A stretch of 64,000 nucleotides of DNA from Pandoraea terrigena. GTDB taxonomy: Bacteria > Pseudomonadota > Gammaproteobacteria > Burkholderiales > Burkholderiaceae. The notes under the pieces were generated by a model that saw only the letters and a program-made list of their open reading frames with translations, was not told the DNA's origin and did not search any database. This document shows, one piece after another, positions 33,305 through 42,017 of the stretch. Numbering within the stretch: position 1 is the stretch's first letter; every line of letters begins with the position of its first letter. Position numbers and translations under genes: made by a program. The DNA lies in NCBI RefSeq assembly GCF_902459705.1, contig NZ_CABPRU010000005.1:1-64000 (forward strand). Direction: 5' to 3'.

Positions 33305-33802
33305 ATGGGCTACGCAATTAACCAATCGAATGGGTTCCGTGCCGTCGACGCTGCATCCGACTGTAATTCGGACGAAGCCTATTATGTCGCGCTGCCAAGT
33401 CCTTGGCCTCCGGCACCAACACTGAGCGAAGCGCAGAAGTCGCAAAACGCATTGATCGACTCGACCTACTTGACCGCGACACAGTTGGACGTCACCTACA
33501 CGACGGGCGCTGGCGTGACCAAAACGTATCAGGCCGACTGTGGTGGAGCGACTGGGTTGGACAGCCAAAGCGTGCTGCTCAAAGCTGTGACAGGATACGG
33601 CCTAGCCGGCGCGGTACCGCCAGACTTCATCTGGAAGTCCGCTGATAACACGTTGGTCGCGTTCACGCTCGATGATCTGAAGGGGCTTTATTCGGTCATG
33701 CTCGCGCAAGGAAGCGCGGCGTTCGCTAAGAGGGCAACGCTGAAGGCATCCATCGCTGCCGCCAAGACGATCGATGCCGTCGAGAGGATTATCTGGGAAT
33801 GA
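33305..33802 (+). CDS. DUF4376-type tail fibre accessory protein
   Basis: A 165-aa protein. The C-terminal 110 residues have the DUF4376-like layout (TATQLDVTYTTGAGVTKTYQ, TLDDLKGLYSVMLAQGSAAF, LKASIAAAKTIDAVERI), seen in fibre-associated or fibre-assembly proteins. It is the last gene of the tail operon and converges with the acyltransferase gene 10 bp away. Confidence 0.7.
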   Translation: MGYAINQSNGFRAVDAASDCNSDEAYYVALPSPWPPAPTLSEAQKSQNALIDSTYLTATQLDVTYTTGAGVTKTYQADCGGATGLDSQSVLLKAVTGYGLAGAVPPDFIWKSADNTLVAFTLDDLKGLYSVMLAQGSAAFAKRATLKASIAAAKTIDAVERIIWE

Positions 33803-33812
33803 CGCGCTAAGC

Positions 33813-34925
33813 CTACTTTCCCAACTCGACTGTGAGTTCGGATGGCTTTCTGGTGCGGCGGGAGAAATAAGGGCGCTCTAGGATGAAATAAGACACGCTC
33901 GCGATAGCGACTGCTGCTACAAGTATCTGAATATAACGCATAAGAATGTCGCTAAACGATGTTGCAGGCGGAAGCTCATTGAAAAGGGTGCCGATCACGA
34001 CTGAGTGAACGAGGTATAGCGAATAGCTGATCTTACCCAACGCACGAATTGGGCCCAAACAAAGAATTTTTCTCGTCATGCTACCCGAGACAAACGACTC
34101 CCGAATCAGAACGGAAAAAAGTAGCGACACTGCAATGTAATAGCCCCCGTCCAGCGCGAGAGTGGATATTCTCTGCCATGCATGCAACCAAAGCGACATC
34201 ATCGTTAGTAAAGCTAGGAAGGCAGCTACAGCGATAGCATTTGACTTTCCGATGCTATGCGTCGGACGGGAAAATTCCGGACGAATCGCTAGGCCGACGC
34301 CAATCAGGAACGCTGCGAATCTTCCGAGGTCAATCGGATTTATGCCCGAGATATGGTGGGACACCAGACTGGTTGCTACTGCAAGCAGCGTGGTCACTAT
34401 AAGAAGTTGGATGCCCTTTGTGTTAAACACTTGGGCGCCGAGAAAAATAAGCACGTAGAAAATCCACTCCCACGCAAGTGACCAAGTTACGTCATTGAGT
34501 GTGTGGATACTCTGGATTAGGGGGGCGACAAACGTTATGTTCGATATTAATGTAAGCAAGTCCCATGAATGCGTAACGTAGGCGATATACAGGCACGCCG
34601 CCAAGTGCGCCGGCAGCAGGCGTAATATCCGACGTTTTATGAATGTTGTGCGTTGTTGCTTTCCGGATATCGAACGAAAAATCAGATATCCGCTTAGGAT
34701 GAAAAAGAGATCGACGCCAACGTGCCCGGCGCGAAAGAGTGACACGATGTTGTGTGCCACACCATTCGGTGACAGGAAGTAGTTCGTGCTCGCGTAAATG
34801 CCGGTAAAGTGGAACGTGAAAACCACGAGAATTGCCAATCCCCGCAAGCCGTCGAACGCATCGATGTGAGTCGATGATGTGGTTAGCTCTTTCCCCGTAG
34901 GCGATCCATCTCGGTTTTTTTTCAT
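33813..34925 (-). CDS. Acyltransferase 3 (O-antigen acetylase-like), lysogenic conversion candidate
   Basis: A 370-aa integral membrane protein of the acyltransferase 3/OafA family. The family signature is visible near residue 27: FDGLRGLAILVVFTFHF, with the catalytic-type His, followed by HVGVDLFFILSGYLIFRS and RRILRLLPAHL, then about ten hydrophobic segments and a C-terminal LERPYF. These enzymes acylate sugars of lipopolysaccharide. The gene is antisense to the tail genes and visibly AT-richer than its neighbours, marking it as acquired cargo. The ATG at 34925 is chosen over an upstream in-frame start because it matches the family's N-terminal length. Confidence 0.85.
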   Translation of the reverse strand: MKKNRDGSPTGKELTTSSTHIDAFDGLRGLAILVVFTFHFTGIYASTNYFLSPNGVAHNIVSLFRAGHVGVDLFFILSGYLIFRSISGKQQRTTFIKRRILRLLPAHLAACLYIAYVTHSWDLLTLISNITFVAPLIQSIHTLNDVTWSLAWEWIFYVLIFLGAQVFNTKGIQLLIVTTLLAVATSLVSHHISGINPIDLGRFAAFLIGVGLAIRPEFSRPTHSIGKSNAIAVAAFLALLTMMSLWLHAWQRISTLALDGGYYIAVSLLFSVLIRESFVSGSMTRKILCLGPIRALGKISYSLYLVHSVVIGTLFNELPPATSFSDILMRYIQILVAAVAIASVSYFILERPYFSRRTRKPSELTVELGK

Positions 34926-35076
34926 GAATTCACTATTTCCGAAGCCGCTAAAACTGTGAATCTTACATCGAATTCCTACATACCCTCCATTGTCCAAGTT
35001 CGGCCCATTCGGCCAGAAGAGTTGAGAGGGTAATAATCGCCACAGTCATCTGTGCGTGAATTCGACGAAACGTCCA

Positions 35077-35099
35077 AGCCACCTTCGGGTGGCTTTTTT
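35077..35099 (+). terminator. Rho-independent terminator with TTCG loop
   Basis: AGCCACC-TTCG-GGTGGCT followed by a run of Ts on the plus strand. It would stop rightward transcripts that have passed through the tail genes and the antisense strand of the acyltransferase gene. The lysis genes begin downstream. Confidence 0.88.
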
Positions 35100-35125
35100 G
35101 TGTCCGCATCGTGTCTCCGCGCGCG

Positions 35126-35145
35126 CGTTTTGAGGTGTCTACGAT
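35126..35145 (+). promoter_or_regulatory. Candidate late promoter motif CGTTTTnnGGTGTCTAyGAT, copy 2
   Basis: CGTTTTGAGGTGTCTACGAT lies between the terminator and the first lysis gene, 33 bp before its ATG. It matches the copy at 16476-16495 at 17 of 20 positions and at nearly the same distance from the start codon. Confidence 0.45.
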
Positions 35146-35178
35146 TGCAATGAAATCGGGATACAGCAAGGAATAACG

Positions 35179-35481
35179 ATGGACGATCAGACGACGTTGT
35201 TGGTGAAGATTGGGGGGGCCGCAGCGTTCGGAGCCGCCGTCTCACTCAAGTTCATTCCGGGGAATTGGTGGCAGCGCGGGCTCTCCTTTGCGGCGAGCCT
35301 AGGTATTGGCTGCCTTGCGGGAGGTGCCGCCGCTGAGTATTACTCGATTCCGCCGGGGAGTGTTACACACATGGCGGCAATCGCGGCAGCGGCAGTCTTC
35401 GGATTGTCTGGCGTGAGCGCTGTGATTCAGAAAATCCCTGGGTGGATTGATGCGGCTCGCCAGAAGTTTTTGGGGAGCTAA
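35179..35481 (+). CDS. Putative holin
   Basis: A 100-aa protein with about three hydrophobic segments (residues 8-24, 32-50, 63-82) and a charged C-terminus (WIDAARQKFLGS). Size, topology and place at the head of the lysis cassette fit a holin that forms holes in the inner membrane at lysis time. No specific holin family was recognised. Confidence 0.65.
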   Translation: MDDQTTLLVKIGGAAAFGAAVSLKFIPGNWWQRGLSFAASLGIGCLAGGAAAEYYSIPPGSVTHMAAIAAAAVFGLSGVSAVIQKIPGWIDAARQKFLGS

Positions 35482-35484
35482 GCC

Positions 35485-35760
35485 ATGCTTGCCACCGTCA
35501 ATTTCATGGCCAACGCAGTAATCTGCGCCATTTCATTGTGGACTGTCTTAACACACCGTGTTCCGACTGGTGGCGCTGGCGCCATCGTGCTCATGTTTGT
35601 ATGCCTCGCGGCAATCGGCAATATGGGATCGCCTGTCGCGTGCCATAGCGCCCCCGAGGTAACGCTCAATGTATCTGTGGCCATCGCCGCACTGTGGGGG
35701 TTCTGGCAACTCCAAATTCGACGCAAGTTTTTTCAGGGGCTAGGCCATGACGCCCGCTGA
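35485..35760 (+). CDS. Second small membrane protein, possible holin or antiholin
   Basis: A 91-aa protein with three hydrophobic segments (about 3-22, 30-48, 58-76) and a basic C-terminus. It starts 3 bp after the first holin-like gene and overlaps the endolysin-like gene by 14 bp. Two adjacent membrane proteins often form a holin/antiholin pair. Confidence 0.6.
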   Translation: MLATVNFMANAVICAISLWTVLTHRVPTGGAGAIVLMFVCLAAIGNMGSPVACHSAPEVTLNVSVAIAALWGFWQLQIRRKFFQGLGHDAR

Positions 35761-36235
35761 TGCTCTGGCCGGCGCAGTCAACCCGGCGTTGGCGCTGCTG
35801 CCGCAAGTTATGACCAGCGATAGGGCCAAGGTAGAACTCTTGTCTATTGCACTTCAGGAGTCGAGCCTGACCTACCGGCGGCAGATGCCTACGGGCCCGG
35901 CGCGCGGCCTATGGCAGTGTGAGCAGGGCACGCAGGCGTCGCGCGGAGGCATCTGGGGGCTGTATCTGTTCAAAGGAACGAGCGGCTATCTGAGCAACCT
36001 GTGCGCCGCGCGCAAGGTCGCACATGATCCAGCGGCTATCTACAGCGCGCTCGAGACAGACGACATCCTGGCCGCCGGCTGCGCTCGCCTGTTGCTTTAT
36101 ACCGATCCGCAACCATTGCCAGATGTGGACGACGTGGTGGGCTCTTGGGCGCTATATCAGCGCGTATGGCGCCCCGGCAAACCCAGACCGGCAGAGTGGG
36201 GTGTGAACCACGGCAAAGCAAGGAGTGCGGTATGA
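35747..36235 (+). CDS. Endolysin-like protein (lysozyme-fold candidate)
   Basis: A 162-aa protein in the endolysin position. VELLSIALQESSLTYRRQMP places a Glu (residue 38) at the end of the first helix as in lysozyme-like folds, followed by GPARGLWQCEQGT, a glycine-aromatic pattern like the second active-site region of lytic transglycosylases. No signal peptide, so it needs a holin. The family match is not exact. Confidence 0.65.
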   Translation: MTPADALAGAVNPALALLPQVMTSDRAKVELLSIALQESSLTYRRQMPTGPARGLWQCEQGTQASRGGIWGLYLFKGTSGYLSNLCAARKVAHDPAAIYSALETDDILAAGCARLLLYTDPQPLPDVDDVVGSWALYQRVWRPGKPRPAEWGVNHGKARSAV

Positions 36236-36723
36236 CGCTGCTCGATCCGCGCCTATGGGGCGCGTTTCTCTTGGCCGTAGTGCTTGCTGCCGGTGGTGGC
36301 TACTGGAAGGGGCATCACGATGCCGACCAATCGGCCACAGTCGCGCAACTGAAGTCCGAAAAGGAATCGCTCGGGGGAGCGCTTGAGCTATACCGCAAAA
36401 CCAATCTGACTCTCAATGGGATCGCCGCCAATGGACGCACCGAACTGGATCAAGCCCAAGCGGCTGCTCGTGCTTCTGACGCTACCTCTATTCGCTTGCA
36501 ACAGCGCGTCACCTCTCTTGCCGCCGAACTACGCGCCGCCACCGCTGCCGGTAGAAGCGCGCCAACCGTCGGCGGAACAGACGCCCTTGATCTGCTCACA
36601 GGGCTGCTCAGTCGGACTGACCAAGCTGCGGGAGAACTCGCTAAATTCGCTGACGCCGCCCACATCGCAGGGCTTGCCTGCGAGCGCAGTTACGACGCGT
36701 TGACTGTGATCGAGAAGAACTGA
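36232..36723 (+). CDS. Rz: Inner-membrane spanin (Rz-like, DUF2514)
   Basis: A 163-aa protein with an N-terminal membrane anchor (about residues 9-27, AFLLAVVLAAGGGYWKGHH) and a long coiled coil (QLKSEKESLGGALELYRKTN and on), the form of Rz-type inner spanins of DUF2514. The ATG overlaps the endolysin stop by 4 bp. The outer spanin is encoded inside it in another frame. Confidence 0.85.
   Translation: MTLLDPRLWGAFLLAVVLAAGGGYWKGHHDADQSATVAQLKSEKESLGGALELYRKTNLTLNGIAANGRTELDQAQAAARASDATSIRLQQRVTSLAAELRAATAAGRSAPTVGGTDALDLLTGLLSRTDQAAGELAKFADAAHIAGLACERSYDALTVIEKN
36431..36703 (+). CDS. Rz1: Outer-membrane spanin (Rz1-like lipoprotein) nested inside Rz
   Basis: A 90-aa frame wholly inside the Rz gene, offset by +1. 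It has a basic start (MDAPNWIKPKR), a hydrophobic stretch and a lipobox LFAC (Cys23), then a proline-rich region (SPLLPPNYAPPPLPVEARQP). These are the marks of Rz1, which spans the periplasm with Rz to fuse the membranes. Embedded Rz1 genes are known in lambda and others. Confidence 0.8.
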   Translation: MDAPNWIKPKRLLVLLTLPLFACNSASPLLPPNYAPPPLPVEARQPSAEQTPLICSQGCSVGLTKLRENSLNSLTPPTSQGLPASAVTTR

Positions 36724-36732
36724 TTGGCGCCC

Positions 36733-36761
36733 CAAGTTAGACACTTGGAATCAAGTTAGAC
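36733..36761. repeat. Two direct repeats CAAGTTAGAC, possible integrase arm sites
   Basis: CAAGTTAGAC occurs at 36733-36742 and 36752-36761, 19 bp apart (about two helical turns), between the last phage gene and the tRNA. Spacing and place suit tyrosine-integrase arm-type sites. The first copy also lies in an inverted repeat (CCAAGT/ACTTGG). Confidence 0.4.
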
Positions 36762-36762
36762 A

Positions 36763-36795
36763 AAAGGCCCGGCAGGTATAACCCGTCGGGCCTTC
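36763..36795. terminator. Hairpin between phage and tRNA-Pro
   Basis: AAGGCCCG/CGGGCCTT stem with a 15-nt loop, with a T run on the minus strand (CCTTTTG) and a looser one on the plus strand. It could end the spanin transcript, the tRNA transcript, or both. Confidence 0.65.
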
Positions 36796-36801
36796 TATTT
36801 C

Positions 36802-36879
<78 letters not shown>

Positions 36880-37115
36880 AGAGAAATGCGTCGTCTAGAT
36901 GCATTGCTCGAAAGAAGGCGAGTATAGCAGAGCTTTCCACGGGAAAGAAAGAGGGCGCGCGCTTCGTACGCATATTTTTATTTACCGCCGCAGCGCACGG
37001 CGCGACGTCTACCGCTGGCAAAACCCCATGATGGTTATCCCGAATGTTGCATTCGGAGGGCCTCACGATAATGGAATTCTGCCTAATCCTGCCCTTTGGG
37101 GCTCGGAGACAAGCG

Positions 37116-38804
37116 ATGTCGCAAATCCAGGGATTCGAGGCCGCGCGCGACCTTCTGCTCGCCCAACGCGCCCACTACGACGTGGCGTACCGTGATTTCC
37201 GGTGGCCCGTTCTCTCGCGTTTCAACTGGGCGCTGGATTTCTTCGATCCGCAAGCCCAAGGCAACGATCGCTCGGCCCTCTGGGTCGTCGAAGAAGACGG
37301 ACGTGAGGCGCGTCTGTCATTCGCCGAGTTGTCCCTGCGCTCCAATCGCGTCGCCAATTTCCTGCGCGAGCAGGGCGTGTCGCGCGGTGACCGCGTCCTG
37401 CTTATGCTGCCCAACCAGGTCGAACTCTGGGATCTCATGCTCGCCTGCATGAAGCTCGGCGCCGTCATGATTCCCGCGACGACCCTGCTCGCCGCTGGCG
37501 ACCTCGCCGACCGGCTCGAACGCGGTCGCGTGCGCCATGTGGTCACCACCGCACGCGATGCCGTCAAATTCGCTTCGTTGCCCGGCGACTATCAGCGCAT
37601 CGTCGTCGGTGACAACCCGCCCGATGGATGGACACCCCTCGCGCCCGCTTACGCCGCGCCGGACGAGTTCACCCCCGACGGCGTCACGCTCGCCACCGAT
37701 CCGCTGCTGCTCTACTTCACGTCCGGCACCACGTCGCGCCCGAAGCTCGTGCTGCACACGCACCAGAGCTACCCGGTCGGCCATCTCGCCACGATGTACT
37801 GGCTCGGCTTGCAACCCGGCGACATCCACTGGAACATCAGTTCGCCAGGATGGGCGAAACACGCGTGGAGCTGCTTCTTCGCGCCGTGGAACGCGGGAGC
37901 TACCATCTTCATCTACAACTTCTCGCGCTTCGACGCGCTTGCCGCCCTGGCGACGGCCACGCGTTGCGGTGTCACGACGCTGTGCGCACCGCCGACCGTC
38001 TGGCGCATGATGATCCAGGAAGATCTCACGCGCCACGCGGTGAAGTTCCGTGAGCTCATCGGGGCGGGCGAACCGCTCAATCCCGAAGTGATCGACCAGG
38101 TCAGACGTGCCTGGCGCATCACGATTCGCGACGGCTACGGCCAGACCGAAACCTGCTGCCAGATCGGCAACTCGCCGGGGCAGCCCGTCAAGGCCGGCTC
38201 GATGGGGCGTCCGATGCCGGGTTATCGTGTCGTGCTGCTCGATCACGACGGCGTCGAAGCCGACGAAGGGGAAGTCGCGCTCGTGTTGTCGTCGCGCCCG
38301 ACCGGTTTGATGCAGGGCTACGAGGACGACAGCGAAAAGACCGCTGACGTCATGCGCGAGGGTTACTACCACACGGGTGACGTGGCGATGCGTGACGAGC
38401 ACGGCTACTTCACGTACATCGGTCGCGCGGACGATGTCTTCAAGGCGTCGGACTACCGCATCAGCCCGTTCGAGCTGGAAAGCGAACTCATCAAGCATCC
38501 GGCCGTGGCCGAGGCCGGCGTGGTGCCAAGTCCCGATCCACTGCGGCTCGCCGTGCCAAAGGCCTTCATCACCTTGCGCGCCGGTTTTCACGCCGACGAC
38601 AAACTCGCCCTCGACATCCTGCGCTTCTGCCGCGATCACCTCGCGCCCTATAAACGTATCCGGCGCATCGAATTCTGCGATCTGCCGAAGACGATCTCCG
38701 GCAAGATTCGCCGCGTCGAACTGCGGCGCATGGAAGTGGAGCGCGGCCTGGAGAGCCGTCGCGAAATGGAGTTCTGGGACGTTGACTTCGCCGATCTCAA
38801 GTGA
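37116..38804 (+). CDS. AMP-dependent acyl-CoA synthetase/ligase
   Basis: A 562-aa ANL-superfamily enzyme that activates a carboxylic acid as acyl-AMP and then forms the CoA thioester. Visible motifs: P-loop LLYFTSGTTSRPKLVLHTH (about 223-241), YGQTET (A5), YYHTGDVAMRDEHGYFTYIGR (A7/A8, given as two parts in the protein) and the C-terminal lysine in KTISGKIRRVELR. The layout is closest to medium-chain/acetyl-CoA synthetase-like ligases. Substrate cannot be read from the sequence. ATG 37116 is preferred over an upstream start 72 nt earlier. It stands alone as a transcription unit next to tRNA-Pro. Confidence 0.88.
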   Translation: MSQIQGFEAARDLLLAQRAHYDVAYRDFRWPVLSRFNWALDFFDPQAQGNDRSALWVVEEDGREARLSFAELSLRSNRVANFLREQGVSRGDRVLLMLPNQVELWDLMLACMKLGAVMIPATTLLAAGDLADRLERGRVRHVVTTARDAVKFASLPGDYQRIVVGDNPPDGWTPLAPAYAAPDEFTPDGVTLATDPLLLYFTSGTTSRPKLVLHTHQSYPVGHLATMYWLGLQPGDIHWNISSPGWAKHAWSCFFAPWNAGATIFIYNFSRFDALAALATATRCGVTTLCAPPTVWRMMIQEDLTRHAVKFRELIGAGEPLNPEVIDQVRRAWRITIRDGYGQTETCCQIGNSPGQPVKAGSMGRPMPGYRVVLLDHDGVEADEGEVALVLSSRPTGLMQGYEDDSEKTADVMREGYYHTGDVAMRDEHGYFTYIGRADDVFKASDYRISPFELESELIKHPAVAEAGVVPSPDPLRLAVPKAFITLRAGFHADDKLALDILRFCRDHLAPYKRIRRIEFCDLPKTISGKIRRVELRRMEVERGLESRREMEFWDVDFADLK

Positions 38805-38858
38805 CGCACCGGGGCGCCGCCCAGCGTGACGCGGGGTGGGTCGCGCCCGCTGCCGCAC

Positions 38859-39632
38859 TCAACGCAGGTGCTGAATGACCAGTTCGGCGCCGAGCATGGC
38901 GAGCCCCACGAAGAAGCAGCGGCGGAAGGCCGTTGCACTGACGCGGCCGCGCACCCACTGCCCGAAGTACATCCCGCCCAGTGCGGGCGCCAATGCCAGT
39001 AGCGAGACGCCCATCGCATGGCCGTGGAAGATGCCGTCGCGCGCCAGCCCGGCCGCGAGGGCCACGGTCGACACAGTGAACGACAGACCGAGCGCCTGTA
39101 CAAGGTCGTCGCGCTCGAGATCGAGCGCCTGGAGAAACGGCACGGCAGGAATGACGAACACCCCGGTCGCCGCCGTGACCAGCCCGGTCGCCACGCCAAT
39201 GCCGCCGCCAAGCGCGCTCACGTGCGCAGCAGACCAGTGCTTCGGCACATGCAGGCGCACCGCCGCGAGTCCCAGGGCCGCATAGGCGAGAAGGGCGATG
39301 CCCAGCGCCATGCCGGCGAGATGGCCGCCGTTGGCCAGCCAGCCGCCGCCCGCCCACGTGCCGACGCAGATGCCCGCGAGCATCGGCCACAGACGTCTCG
39401 CCAACGCAGCAAAGCGCGGGCCCGCCAGCAATTGCCAGACATTGGTCACGAGCGACGGCACGATGAGCAGGGCGGCGGCCTGCGCCGTCGGCATCGCCAA
39501 TCCCAGCAGCCCTACGGCCACCGTCGGCAGGCCCAGCCCGACCACGCCTTTGACGAACCCCGCAAGCATAAAGGTCACGAGTCCCAGGCAGAGCAAGGGG
39601 AGAAGGTCGGTCAGGTATTGAGTATTCATCAT
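38859..39632 (-). CDS. TauE/SafE-family sulfite exporter-like permease
   Basis: A 257-aa membrane protein with about eight hydrophobic helices in two related halves. The family feature GFVKGVVGLGLPTVAVGLLG appears near residue 25 and again in weaker form (GGGIGVATGLVTAATGVFVI) after residue 140. TauE/SafE proteins are proposed to export sulfur-containing anions or other organic anions. It converges with the ligase gene. The substrate is unknown. Confidence 0.85.
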   Translation of the reverse strand: MMNTQYLTDLLPLLCLGLVTFMLAGFVKGVVGLGLPTVAVGLLGLAMPTAQAAALLIVPSLVTNVWQLLAGPRFAALARRLWPMLAGICVGTWAGGGWLANGGHLAGMALGIALLAYAALGLAAVRLHVPKHWSAAHVSALGGGIGVATGLVTAATGVFVIPAVPFLQALDLERDDLVQALGLSFTVSTVALAAGLARDGIFHGHAMGVSLLALAPALGGMYFGQWVRGRVSATAFRRCFFVGLAMLGAELVIQHLR

Positions 39633-39920
39633 GGCGCCAGTATCGGCGTGCGGTGCGCGCGCGCCAATGCGGCATTCGCACAGGCGGGCTCAGGCAGGCG
39701 CTGAGGCTGCGATGTCGGGACGATGTGGCGTCCGACGCGCTTTGGCGTTTTCAGTTATGCTCAGGCCAAATTCGCGCCGTGCCGCGCATCGAGCGCGTCC
39801 CCCGGAGTCTCGGCTCCGGCGGTCGTGCCGCCGTCGTCGGCACCCCGTAGACCCCCGTACGCCGCCGCGCCCACACGGATCATGGCCGTCGTCATGATAT
39901 GGGCCCCGGCGACGAAAGCC

Positions 39921-41609
39921 ATGCCAAAGCATTGCGCCTGTCCAGAGGGATGGAAGTTGGAAAACCAGAATCGTCAACACGAACATACCGCACGCCCCGC
40001 ATCGCATGTCGCTCACGAGGCGCTTGACCGGCGCCTGGCGCTCATCATGCAACCCAAACACCGGGCGCTGCTCGGCGAAGGCTTGTCGGGCATCGAACGG
40101 GAAACCCTGCGCGTCGAAGGCAGCGGCGCGCTCGCCCTGACGCCGCATCCGCACGCGCTCGGCTCGGCACTGACCAACGAAGAGATCACGACCGATTACT
40201 CGGAATCGCTGCTCGAGTTCATCACGCCGCCGCAGCGCGATGCGGCCGACGTCATCGCGCGTCTGGACGAAATCCATCAGTTCGCCTACCGCAAGCTAGG
40301 CGCCGAGTTGCTGTGGAGCGACTCGATGCCGCCCGCTCTGCCGCCCGAAGCGGTGATTCCGATTGCCGAGTACGGTACGTCGCACATCGGCAAGCTCAAG
40401 CATGTCTATCGCCGCGGCCTTGCGCTGCGCTATGGCAAGCCGATGCAGTGCATCGCAGGCATTCACTACAATTTTTCGTTGGCCGAACCGTTGTGGGCAT
40501 TGCTGCGCGAGCACGAGGGGGCGACGCAATCCGCACGCGATTACCAGTCGACGCGTTACGTCGCCCTCATTCGCAATTTCCGCCGCTATAGCTGGCTGCT
40601 GATGTATCTGTTCGGCGCGTCGCCGGTGCTGCACGCCGAGTTCCTGCGCGGACGCGAGCACGGCCTCGATGCATTCGATGACGGCACGCTCGGCCTGCCG
40701 TACGCGACCAGCTTGCGCATGAGCGACCTGGGCTACCAGAACAGCGCGCAGTCCGAAGTCTCGCCATGCTACGACTGCCTGCCCAGCTATATCGACGCGC
40801 TCACGCAAGCCGTGAGCCAGCCGCATCCGGCCTACGAGGCGCTCGGCACGCAGCGCGATGGCGAATGGATTCAGCTTTCGACCAACCTGCTGCAGATCGA
40901 GAACGAGTTCTACGCGACGATTCGCCCCAAGCGGGTGGCGTATAGCGGCGAGCGCCCGGTGCAGGCGCTCGCGCGTCGCGGGGTGCAGTATGTGGAAGTG
41001 CGTTGCATCGACATCGATCCCTTCCAGCCGGTGGGTATCGACGTCGACACGGCGCGCTTCATCGACGCCTTCCTGCTGTTTTGCGCGCTCGAAGACAGCC
41101 CGTCGTGTTCGGCGGCGGAGAACCGCGAGAATCGCGACAACTTCGCCCACGTCGTCAAGGAAGGCCGCAAGCCGGGCCGGGTGCTGCATCGCGGTGGTGA
41201 AGCGATCACGCTGGCTGATTGGGCGGAGGTGTTGCTCGATCGCATCGATCGTGCGGCGGCGGCATTCGACGCACAGCGTGGTGGAGCACATTACGCGCAT
41301 ACGATGTCGTTGCAACGCGCCAAGGTGCGGGATGTGTCGCTGACGCCGTCCGCTCGTGTGATGGCCGCACTCGAGCCGTTGCGCGGCACGAAGGGCGGCG
41401 CGTTCCAGGCATTTGCGCTGGCGCAGAGCCAGCGTCATGCGCAGACGCTGCGCGAGATGCCGCTCGATGCCAGCGTGGTCGAGCACTTCGAGGCGCTGGC
41501 ACGCAAGTCGCTCGACGCCCAAGCCGAACTCGAACGCACGCAGGCCGGCGATTTCGATGCGTTCGTCGCCGATTACCTGGCGGGCACGCTGGGTGCAGCC
41601 ACCGCCTGA
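39921..41609 (+). CDS. gshA: Glutamate-cysteine ligase
   Basis: Catalyses the first step of glutathione synthesis (ATP-dependent joining of glutamate and cysteine). The proteobacterial GshA signature is clear: [66 protein letters not shown] and [20 protein letters not shown]. The start is uncertain: ATG 39921 gives 562 aa, longer than the 518 of E. coli, while an internal Met (about 43 codons on) would give a standard N-terminus. A strong terminator follows. Confidence 0.9.
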   Translation: MPKHCACPEGWKLENQNRQHEHTARPASHVAHEALDRRLALIMQPKHRALLGEGLSGIERETLRVEGSGALALTPHPHALGSALTNEEITTDYSESLLEFITPPQRDAADVIARLDEIHQFAYRKLGAELLWSDSMPPALPPEAVIPIAEYGTSHIGKLKHVYRRGLALRYGKPMQCIAGIHYNFSLAEPLWALLREHEGATQSARDYQSTRYVALIRNFRRYSWLLMYLFGASPVLHAEFLRGREHGLDAFDDGTLGLPYATSLRMSDLGYQNSAQSEVSPCYDCLPSYIDALTQAVSQPHPAYEALGTQRDGEWIQLSTNLLQIENEFYATIRPKRVAYSGERPVQALARRGVQYVEVRCIDIDPFQPVGIDVDTARFIDAFLLFCALEDSPSCSAAENRENRDNFAHVVKEGRKPGRVLHRGGEAITLADWAEVLLDRIDRAAAAFDAQRGGAHYAHTMSLQRAKVRDVSLTPSARVMAALEPLRGTKGGAFQAFALAQSQRHAQTLREMPLDASVVEHFEALARKSLDAQAELERTQAGDFDAFVADYLAGTLGAATA

Positions 41610-41632
41610 CAGACGGCACGTCGTGATACGAG

Positions 41633-41660
41633 AAAGCGCCTCATGTGAGGCGCTTTTTTT
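41633..41660 (+). terminator. Rho-independent terminator of gshA
   Basis: AAAGCGCCTC-ATGT-GAGGCGCTTT followed by Ts. The A run on the other side makes it usable for the convergent azlD-like gene too. Confidence 0.9.
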
Positions 41661-41693
41661 GATGGCCGAGGCGAGTGACGAGAGCGGCGTTCG

Positions 41694-42017
41694 TCAGCCC
41701 AATACCCCCAACTGCCATGTGAAGAAGACGGCCAGCCCGGCGCCGATGGTGAGCAACTGGTGACGCGTCGCGGCGCACACCGCGATGGCCACGAGGGCCG
41801 CGATCAATTGCGGATTACGCCACGTCAGCTCGAGACCGTCGCCGTGGGGTGCCAGCGTCATCGGCACGATGATGGCCGTAAGCACCGTCACCGGGACGAA
41901 CGACAGCGCCTCGCGCAGCCACTCGGGAAAGCGCACGCGGTCGCCAAGCACGAAGATGCCCGCCTTGACGGCGAACGTCACCGCCGCCATGCCGAAAATC
42001 GCCAATACGTAATTCAT
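41694..42017 (-). CDS. azlD: AzlD-family branched-chain amino acid exporter subunit
   Basis: A 107-aa protein with four hydrophobic helices, the usual AzlD form. FAVKAGIFVLGDRVRFPEWL and EALSFVPVTVLTAIIVPMTL are typical of the family. AzlD works with AzlC to export branched-chain amino acids or analogues. Its ATG overlaps the stop of the azlC-like gene by 4 bp. Confidence 0.87.
   Translation of the reverse strand: MNYVLAIFGMAAVTFAVKAGIFVLGDRVRFPEWLREALSFVPVTVLTAIIVPMTLAPHGDGLELTWRNPQLIAALVAIAVCAATRHQLLTIGAGLAVFFTWQLGVLG

Noticed and set aside
33795-33850. Possible terminator between tail and acyltransferase genes
   Set aside because: Nested short pairings (AAGCC/GGCTT, AACTC/GAGTT) exist but there is no stable stem with a T run on either strand.
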